NCBI GenBank assembly: GCA_001936135.1
Contig: CP012813.1
Coordinates: 1,426,001 to 1,490,000, forward strand
DNA length: 64,000 bases
Direction: 5' to 3'
Origin: Saccharomycopsis fibuligera x Saccharomycopsis cf. fibuligera
Lineage: Eukaryota > Ascomycota > Saccharomycetes > Ascoideales > Saccharomycopsidaceae
A model generated the notes under the pieces. That model was not told where the DNA came from and made no database searches. It was given only the letters and a program-made list of their open reading frames with translations. Each line of letters opens with the position of its first letter. Position 1 is the stretch's first letter. Shown here piece by piece: positions 57,917 through 64,000 of the stretch. A program made the translations under genes and the position numbers.

Positions 57917-60385
57917 ATGGGCGGCTCTCAGTTGAAAAGGCTTAAAGCTACATTGAAACAGCATGGTTTGACTGGTCAGACCAATGTGAAAAAGAACAAT
58001 AAGAGCAAGAAGGGCCCAGTGGATAGTCGTCGAGATGATAGAGAGAAAATTACCCAAAAGATTAGAGAAGAGTTCAATCCGTTTGAAATAAAAGTCAACA
58101 GAAAGAAGTTTGATGTTGAAGGAAAAAGTTCCAAAGGTGCAGTTGGCAGACCGGGAATCTCTAAACAGATAGGCGAAGAAGAAAGAAAAGCAGCATATGA
58201 GCACCGTAAATCAAGAAAGAATAAAGTGGGGGCATTAGTGGATCGAAGATTCGGGGAAAATAATCCAGAATTGTCCTTGGAAGAAAAGATGTTGGAACGT
58301 TTCACTAGAGAAAAGCAATCTGGTGCTAGTAAAAGATCATTATTCAATTTAGACGATGATGAAGATCAGGACGATGATGATAATGGTGGATTCCAATTAA
58401 CGCATTATGGTAAATCCCATGGGGACACTTTCGACCAAGGAGATTTAGGTTTAGCTGATGATTCCACCGCCACCAAAAGATACCATGATGAAGATGATGA
58501 GCAACAGCAGCAGCAGCCTCCAAAAAAGAAAACCAAAGCAGAAGTCATGAAGGAAGTTATGGCTAAAGCCAAGTACTACAAACACGGACGTCAAAAGCAG
58601 CAAGCAACCAGAGAAAACCAAATTGGAGAGCTTAATGAAAACTTTGATGATGTGATGTCTGAATTGCGTACTGTTGCATTCCAACCAAAACCAAAACAAG
58701 CAGCCAGTGAAAAAACTGAGAAGGATATTGAGTACGGACAACAAATGAGAAAGCTTACTATGGAAAGAAGAGCAGCTCCAGCCGACAGAACGAAAACTGA
58801 AGAAGAGCTTGAAAAAGAAAGGTTGGAGCACAAGAAGAAATTGGAAGAAGATAGACTTCGTCGTATGGAAGGTCTTGAGAGAGATCACGCAGAAGGTGAT
58901 GATCTCGATGAAGCTTTCTGGGAACAAAATAGTGATGATGAAGCTAATGGATTTGCCGTTGATGGTGAAGAAGGGGAAGAAGAAGAAAACGAAGATGAAG
59001 AGTCCAGTAATGAAGCTGACCAACAGCCAGGTGGCCGTTTCAAGAACAAGAGTATCTTGAAGTTGGTGAAGTGCCCAGAAACCCATGAAGAGTTTTTGGA
59101 AATACTTAAGGACACTCCTCAAGCTGAAGTCATGGATGTTGTTAAGAAAATCCTTTCAACTTACAAGTTAGGATTAGCTGCTGGAAATAAAGAAAAGTTG
59201 GCCAATTTCACCAAAGTCATTATTGACCATGTGTTACATTTAGCCGACACAGATTTTAGTCAAACGAATTATGAAGCATACACTGAAACTCAAACACAAC
59301 TTATCAAAATTCTCAAGAAACTTGCTAGTAAATTCATGGTTGCAATGACAGAGTGTTTCAGAGAACATGTTGACGAAATCAGCAACAGATTAGCTGAGTC
59401 AATCAAATCCAACGACTTCAGTACGTTCCCAAAAGTTTCAGACATGATATTTTTTACCTTGATTGGTGTATTATACTCCACTTCTGATCATTACCATTTG
59501 GTGGTGACCCCGGCCCAAATTTTACTCTGCCAAAGCATTAACCAAATAAGAATTGACTCTATTAAACAAGTGGGATATGGATTGTTTGTATGTGACTTGC
59601 TCTTACAATACCAAAGGTTTTCTAAAAGATATGTGCCTGAAGTATCAGCATTCTTGCAAAGTGTATTGCTTGCATACCACCCAAAACCGCAAAGTGCCGG
59701 TTTTGCTAGCAAGCTTACAGTACCATACCCATCACTTAAGTTGCATTTGAAATCATATAGTGTTTCTGAAGAAGATCTACAACAAGCACAGAAAATCAAA
59801 ATTAATGAGCTTGTGAATAGTAGCAACTTGGATAACAAGCTTTTCTTTATCAAGACAGTAGAGCTCATAGACCGAGATATACAAACATGGAAAGACAAAT
59901 CAGCATTTGTGGAAATATCTAGTCCATTTGTTTCCATACTAGAAAGCTTCAACACAAATTACTGCAAATCCAAATTTGTCAAGCTTGACAGTTTAGTGAG
60001 TAAGTTGAATAATCTCAGAAGATTTGCCGTCAAAGAACACCAGCCATTGCAATTGCAAAGCCACAAACCAATTGCTATACCTACTTATGCTCCTAAGTTT
60101 GAAGAAAATTATAACCCAGAGAAGAAATCTTATGATCCAGATAGACAAAGACAAGAAATCAACAAGGTCAAGGCACAAATCAAGAAAGAGAGAAAACTTA
60201 CGGTACGTGAATTGCGTAAAGACAACAAATTCATGGCTAGAGAACATATTAATGAGACTAAGGCCAAATATGCGGATTACCACAAGAAGATGGCTTCTAT
60301 TATCAATTCTATTAATACGGTGGAAGGTAATGAGAGAAATCAGTATGACAAGGAAAAGAGACAACGCAAATCATCTAAGAAATAG
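57917..60385 (+). CDS. NOP14: small-subunit processome protein Nop14
   Basis: The 822-residue nucleolar protein is needed for 18S rRNA maturation and 40S export. The N-terminus (GGSQLKRLKATLKQHGLTGQ), the segment NPFEIKVNRKKFDVEGK and ELSLEEKMLERFTREKQ are family signatures. Acidic runs (about 150, 340-375) alternate with basic stretches, then a helical half (about 380-700) follows. The C-terminal Arg/Lys-rich motif (KERKLTVRELRKDNKFMARE) is conserved. It interacts with Noc4/Emg1 in the processome. Length equals the yeast orthologue closely. The ATG at 57917 is used. PAC/RRPE-like sites upstream agree with co-regulation with other ribosome-biogenesis genes. Confidence 0.96.
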   Translation: MGGSQLKRLKATLKQHGLTGQTNVKKNNKSKKGPVDSRRDDREKITQKIREEFNPFEIKVNRKKFDVEGKSSKGAVGRPGISKQIGEEERKAAYEHRKSRKNKVGALVDRRFGENNPELSLEEKMLERFTREKQSGASKRSLFNLDDDEDQDDDDNGGFQLTHYGKSHGDTFDQGDLGLADDSTATKRYHDEDDEQQQQQPPKKKTKAEVMKEVMAKAKYYKHGRQKQQATRENQIGELNENFDDVMSELRTVAFQPKPKQAASEKTEKDIEYGQQMRKLTMERRAAPADRTKTEEELEKERLEHKKKLEEDRLRRMEGLERDHAEGDDLDEAFWEQNSDDEANGFAVDGEEGEEEENEDEESSNEADQQPGGRFKNKSILKLVKCPETHEEFLEILKDTPQAEVMDVVKKILSTYKLGLAAGNKEKLANFTKVIIDHVLHLADTDFSQTNYEAYTETQTQLIKILKKLASKFMVAMTECFREHVDEISNRLAESIKSNDFSTFPKVSDMIFFTLIGVLYSTSDHYHLVVTPAQILLCQSINQIRIDSIKQVGYGLFVCDLLLQYQRFSKRYVPEVSAFLQSVLLAYHPKPQSAGFASKLTVPYPSLKLHLKSYSVSEEDLQQAQKIKINELVNSSNLDNKLFFIKTVELIDRDIQTWKDKSAFVEISSPFVSILESFNTNYCKSKFVKLDSLVSKLNNLRRFAVKEHQPLQLQSHKPIAIPTYAPKFEENYNPEKKSYDPDRQRQEINKVKAQIKKERKLTVRELRKDNKFMAREHINETKAKYADYHKKMASIINSINTVEGNERNQYDKEKRQRKSSKK

Positions 60386-60750
60386 ACCGCATTGTATAGA
60401 TTATAATATTAAGTTTTGTAAGGTTGAATTATCGTGATTTTATTCTTGTATTGCTATACTTATTAACTCATGTTGGCTTTTAAGTGGCACTTCACATTGT
60501 TTGTAAAAATGGGAGAAAGTGAGAGTTCGCATCATTTTGCGCGGCATTTTCCCTTTCACATACGCAACATGAACCATAGCCTCACATGACTTTATACAGG
60601 ATCATCGTTTTTGGAAATTTTATTTGATTTTTGGCTAATTTTCTCTTCAAGCAAAATGACCGTAAGACCTCATCGTTGTGCAAAACGTTGCCATTATAGA
60701 AAAGAAAAAAATCTTATATTAACAAGCCGAAAGTTGCTCAATTGAAATCA
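60386..60750. promoter_or_regulatory. intergenic, NOP14 to ABD1
   Basis: It holds the NOP14 3' end and the ABD1 promoter. I see no assigned motif. Confidence 0.5.
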
Positions 60751-62550
60751 ATGCCGGAACCTGATATTTACGAAACAAGGGCTGCTCAACCTGAGCAGCA
60801 GAATAGTAACTCTGTTATTCCACAATTCGACAACAATCAAGGTCAGGAGGTGCGGACCGAAAGCAACGATGAACCACCCCATCATGATGAACCACAGCAG
60901 CCATACCACCACCACCAGCAACAACAGCAAGATGATTCATATGTCAATGAAGAACATCATGATCTAAAGCCTCAGGTGACATCTCAGGATAGTAATGCCT
61001 TGAGTAGCAATATCAGTGGTACCACCAACCCTACTGCTACTACAGAAACTGATTCTATTGGCCAGGAAAACAAACCTCGAGAAGCTATCAGCAGTGGCAA
61101 CAACAATAGTAATGGTGCCGCTTCTTACCAAGACAACTATGAATATGACTATGACTTAGGATACAGACGCCCAGTGAAGAAAAGAGTTGTTGCTGGAAGA
61201 CAAGCTGCAGCCAGTGCATTTTCGCTAAGAAACAGAGTTGACGATGATGATCAATCCAATAAAGGATCAATAAAGGTGACTGATAATAACAATAATGATG
61301 ATGGTAAACACCATAAAGAACAGAATAGTACCGAAAGCATTCACAATAATAATCAGACACAACTACCTTCATGGCTCAAAAAAGGAAAGAACCAGAATCC
61401 CCTTGCCGCTGCCCCAAGTGCTGCTCCAAGCTGGATGAAACCTGAAGACGCCGAAAGTGTGACAGCATCTTCATCCTCGAAATCAGCAGCATCAGACAAA
61501 AAATTCAAAAGACCCAAGAGACGTACAAATGTCGAAGACCAGCTCAAACGCGCACAAGAAATCAGAGCTCGTGAAGAGGAAGCAGACCGTCGCAATGCTG
61601 AGATGCAGCGCCGCATCTTACAAAATAACGATGATGTCGTTAGAAGCCATTATAACCAGCGAGCCTTCCAAGCCCGTAAGGAAAGAAGAGACGAGTCGCA
61701 AATTTACAAGCTTCGTAACTTCAACAATGTGATCAAGTATATGCTTATTGGCAAATTTTCAAAAGAGGGTGACAAAGTGCTTGATTTGGCATGTGGTAAA
61801 GGTGGTGATTTGTTCAAATGGCAAAAAGCTAGAGCTTCGGTATATGTCGGGTTGGATATTTCCCCATCATCGATAAAAGAGGCAGTGAGCCGTTATCAAA
61901 GTATCAAGTATCGTAATTTTGAAGCATTTTTCGCTACTGGTGATGCATTTGGAACTTCGCTTGGTGAAGCATTATCAGTTTTCCCACCAGATGCCATAGA
62001 ATGGCCAATGGATATGGTCTCTATTCAGTTCGCACTACATTATGCATTTGAATCAGAAGAGAAAATAAGGAACACACTAGCCAACATTTCAAGATCAATG
62101 AGAGTTGGTGGTTACTTTGTCGGTACTATTCCATCATCAGATTTCATTAGACATAAAGTGAAAGGGTTGAAACCTGGTGAGAAAAAATGGGGCAATTCGA
62201 TCTATAGTGTTGAATTTGTTGATACTCCTCCTGCAAATGGCGTGTTTTCTCCACCTTATGGTAACAAGTACATTTATTATTTGAAAGATGCAGTGGAATA
62301 TGTGCCTGAATATGTGGTGCCATTTGAAGCCTTTAGAGCTCTCGCCGAAGAGTACGATTTGGAACTTCGCTACAAAAAACCATTTTTTGAATTATACATG
62401 GAAGAAATTCCTGAATGGATTAATAAACTTTCTCCTAAATTGTTGAATGGATTAAAAAGATCTGATGGAAAATTGGGATTGGAAGGGGAAAATAAACAAG
62501 CTGCAGAGTTTTATTTAGCATTTGCATTCGAAAAAACTGGTTATCAATGA
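60751..62550 (+). CDS. ABD1: mRNA cap guanine-N7 methyltransferase
   Basis: The 599-residue enzyme methylates the cap guanine of nascent mRNA using S-adenosylmethionine; the C. albicans orthologue is called Ccm1. The catalytic domain covers about 285-599. It has YKLRNFNNVIKYMLIGKF, the SAM loop VLDLACGKGGDLFKWQKA, VGLDISPSSIKEAVSRY, SIQFALHYAFESEEKIR, and the C-terminal LLNGLKRSDGKLGLEGENK. The first 280 residues are disordered, rich in Gln, His, Asn and Ser, with a basic patch (KKFKRPKRRTNV) before the domain. I start at the ATG at 60751, since the longer frame begins with TTG. It converges on the La-motif gene. Confidence 0.95.
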   Translation: MPEPDIYETRAAQPEQQNSNSVIPQFDNNQGQEVRTESNDEPPHHDEPQQPYHHHQQQQQDDSYVNEEHHDLKPQVTSQDSNALSSNISGTTNPTATTETDSIGQENKPREAISSGNNNSNGAASYQDNYEYDYDLGYRRPVKKRVVAGRQAAASAFSLRNRVDDDDQSNKGSIKVTDNNNNDDGKHHKEQNSTESIHNNNQTQLPSWLKKGKNQNPLAAAPSAAPSWMKPEDAESVTASSSSKSAASDKKFKRPKRRTNVEDQLKRAQEIRAREEEADRRNAEMQRRILQNNDDVVRSHYNQRAFQARKERRDESQIYKLRNFNNVIKYMLIGKFSKEGDKVLDLACGKGGDLFKWQKARASVYVGLDISPSSIKEAVSRYQSIKYRNFEAFFATGDAFGTSLGEALSVFPPDAIEWPMDMVSIQFALHYAFESEEKIRNTLANISRSMRVGGYFVGTIPSSDFIRHKVKGLKPGEKKWGNSIYSVEFVDTPPANGVFSPPYGNKYIYYLKDAVEYVPEYVVPFEAFRALAEEYDLELRYKKPFFELYMEEIPEWINKLSPKLLNGLKRSDGKLGLEGENKQAAEFYLAFAFEKTGYQ

Positions 62551-62848
62551 TACTTTTTTTTCTTTTTTTCTTTTTTTACTAACGTTCGGTGTATAAAAGG
62601 CTTTTGTAACATTAGAGTGCTGATTTTTTATCTCATCTGCTACCAATAAATCACGTTATATGTCTTATCTTACAAATATGTAATTGCAAATTATTTTTAT
62701 TATCGTAGCAATATATATTATAAATAAAAAAAATGAAAATTTTTTATAAAAAAAAAAAAAAACTGTCATTCTTATTGACAAAAACAAAGTTTAAAAGCCA
62801 TTTTGACCTCCTAGCCTAGGCATGAAGTCATAAAGTGACCAAAGATGC

Positions 62849-62883
<35 letters not shown>

Positions 62884-63532
62884 GAAATTGGAACAAAATT
62901 ATCTAAACAAAATGAAAAATAAAAATAAAAATGTTAGAGGAAGCAACAAGACATGAAATATATATATATAAAAAAAAAGCATGACAACGGATATAAAACA
63001 AAGGGTGAAAGCAATAAAACTAACGTAACATGAAACAAAATGGAAAAATATAAAAGGTAAGAATAAGAAAAACAAACAAACAAAAAAAAAAAAAAAAAAA
63101 AAAATTTAACAATAAATAGCAGCTCAAAATAACATAACTTAAAGGCAGCATTTAAATGAATTGTTTTAGTAAATTTATAAAATAGTTTTGAATATTTTTT
63201 CTATTTTTCGTTTTCTTAATAATTTTTTCTCAGCGATCTTGATTAGAAATACCCTTTAAGCCTCAGCAGGTATTCCAAAATTACTAAAAAGTATTCTTTT
63301 AATTTTGAACAAGACAGCTTCAATAAGCCAAAAACAAACGCCGTACTCACACTCAACGCTGGCGTATCTCACAATTGGAGATTACCGAATTATCGTATCA
63401 AAAAGAAATAACAAAAGCAAAAAACAAAAAAAAAAAAAAAAAAAAAAAAAACCAAGCTGAAGTGACATAGAAACAAAAATAGAAAAAAAAAATATAGTGA
63501 AAAGATTAAATGAAAAAGCTTCGCAGTATCAG
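62551..63532. other. 1-kb intergenic region, ABD1/La-motif gene convergent
   Basis: This AT-rich convergent spacer has several long A-runs (about 62749-62761, 62853-62879, 63083-63103 and 63428-63450). TACTAAC at 62576-62582 lies after the ABD1 stop and has no splice context. No gene is seen. Confidence 0.55.
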
Positions 63533-64000
63533 CTATGTGGCCTCGTTTGGTTTAGAAGCTAACACCCATTGTTGCCAATTCTCTTTTAACTTAACTTCTG
63601 TATCATTTTCAATTAATTCTAATGAATCAATCAAGCCAACGGCAGAACGTAAAATAGCTAATGCGTCTTCTTCCTCTTCTTTAGTGAGTTCCTCCTTAAA
63701 TTCTCTAAATATTAAAATTTTAACCCTCCGGAACTGCAAGAGTTTATTCAACTTGATACCACCTGTAGAATAGTCCATCAACTTTCGCAAAAACAAATCT
63801 TTCAACAAATTTTCCAAAGAAAAGTAATAGGCTAATTGCTTAACAACCGCAAAAATTCTAGGATCTTGATTTTGGGTCTGTTGAGGAATAGGGGGAATGA
63901 ATTGAGGAATTTGCGGCACAAATTGTTGTGGGGCATATTGTGGATAAAATGGCGGCTGACCAAATGCGGCACCAGGAGCTGCAAAGTTACCGTAAAATTG
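63533..64000 (-). CDS. La-motif RNA-binding protein (Sro9/Slf1 type), 3' part
   Basis: The frame is open from base 64000 to the stop at 63533, giving the last 155 residues of a larger protein. It has a Pro/Gln/Tyr/Phe-rich stretch (QFYGNFAAPGAAFGQPPFYP) followed by a La motif at about 50-130 of the visible part: AVVKQLAYYFSLENLLKDLF with the YYFSxENL signature, and GIKLNKLLQFRRVKIL. A La motif close to the C-terminus without a following RRM is the layout of yeast Sro9 and Slf1, which associate with translating ribosomes. An apparent start at 63919 is a GTG and not the real start. The 5' end lies beyond the window. Confidence 0.82.
   Translation of the reverse strand, partial: QFYGNFAAPGAAFGQPPFYPQYAPQQFVPQIPQFIPPIPQQTQNQDPRIFAVVKQLAYYFSLENLLKDLFLRKLMDYSTGGIKLNKLLQFRRVKILIFREFKEELTKEEEEDALAILRSAVGLIDSLELIENDTEVKLKENWQQWVLASKPNEAT

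Noticed and set aside
62576-62582. TACTAAC after the ABD1 stop codon
   Set aside because: No donor or acceptor pair and no downstream coding sequence; likely chance in a 3' region.
1-64000. Search for transposons, LTRs, virus-like elements, CRISPR arrays, rRNA and tRNA
   Set aside because: No transposase, reverse transcriptase, integrase or capsid-like frame, no long terminal repeats, no spaced direct-repeat array, and no tRNA A/B box pair were seen. The window appears to be ordinary nuclear genes.

Overview
The window is nuclear DNA from a budding yeast of the CTG-Ser clade (Candida/Lodderomyces group). All the clearly recognised genes have yeast orthologues and are densely packed and nearly intron-free. 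The only intron resolved with confidence has the yeast signals GTATGT, TACTAAC and CAG. CTG codons are rare and sit where serine fits better than leucine, for example inside Ser/Asn-rich GLFG spacers of NUP116 and a Ser-Gln alternation in SCM3. Long Asn/Gln/Ser/Asp homopolymers and many microsatellites suggest Lodderomyces elongisporus or a close relative of the C. parapsilosis group. The species call is inference.

Layout, left to right: APP1 3' part (+), POL12 (-), NUP116 (+), MET18/MMS19 (+), PMT2 (-), an unrecognised 589-aa gene (-), TAF8 (-), AFG3 (+), IZH2 (-), a BIT61/HbrB TORC2 subunit (+), a Mei2-like RNA-binding protein (+), CDC123 (-), the PP2A catalytic subunit PPH21 (+), an OHCU decarboxylase of urate breakdown (+), TIM44 (-), a CWF19 splicing factor (+), vacuolar protease PRB1 (-), MDM38 (-), ACO1 (-), BNA4 (-), an FMP10-like mitochondrial hotdog thioesterase (+), a very long SCM3/HJURP-type protein (+), RPN5 (-, two exons), NOP14 (+), ABD1 (+) and the 3' part of a La-motif SRO9/SLF1-type gene (-).

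The genes are mostly housekeeping and do not form one pathway. Mitochondrial functions recur (AFG3, TIM44, MDM38, ACO1, BNA4, the thioesterase). Several promoters carry motifs that match their gene's job: an MCB/SCB composite at POL12, an SCB-like site at SCM3, PAC plus RRPE at NOP14, an Rpn4-like site at RPN5, and a CCAAT box with TATA at ACO1.

I found no transposon, LTR element, virus-like element, CRISPR array, rRNA or convincing tRNA. No undescribed multi-gene system is apparent. The items most worth a second look are the enlarged SCM3 protein, the GC-rich block around BNA4 and the thioesterase, the Mei2-like gene, a possible 5'-UTR intron in PPH21, a GC-rich non-coding island near 33.6 kb, and the unrecognised 589-aa gene.
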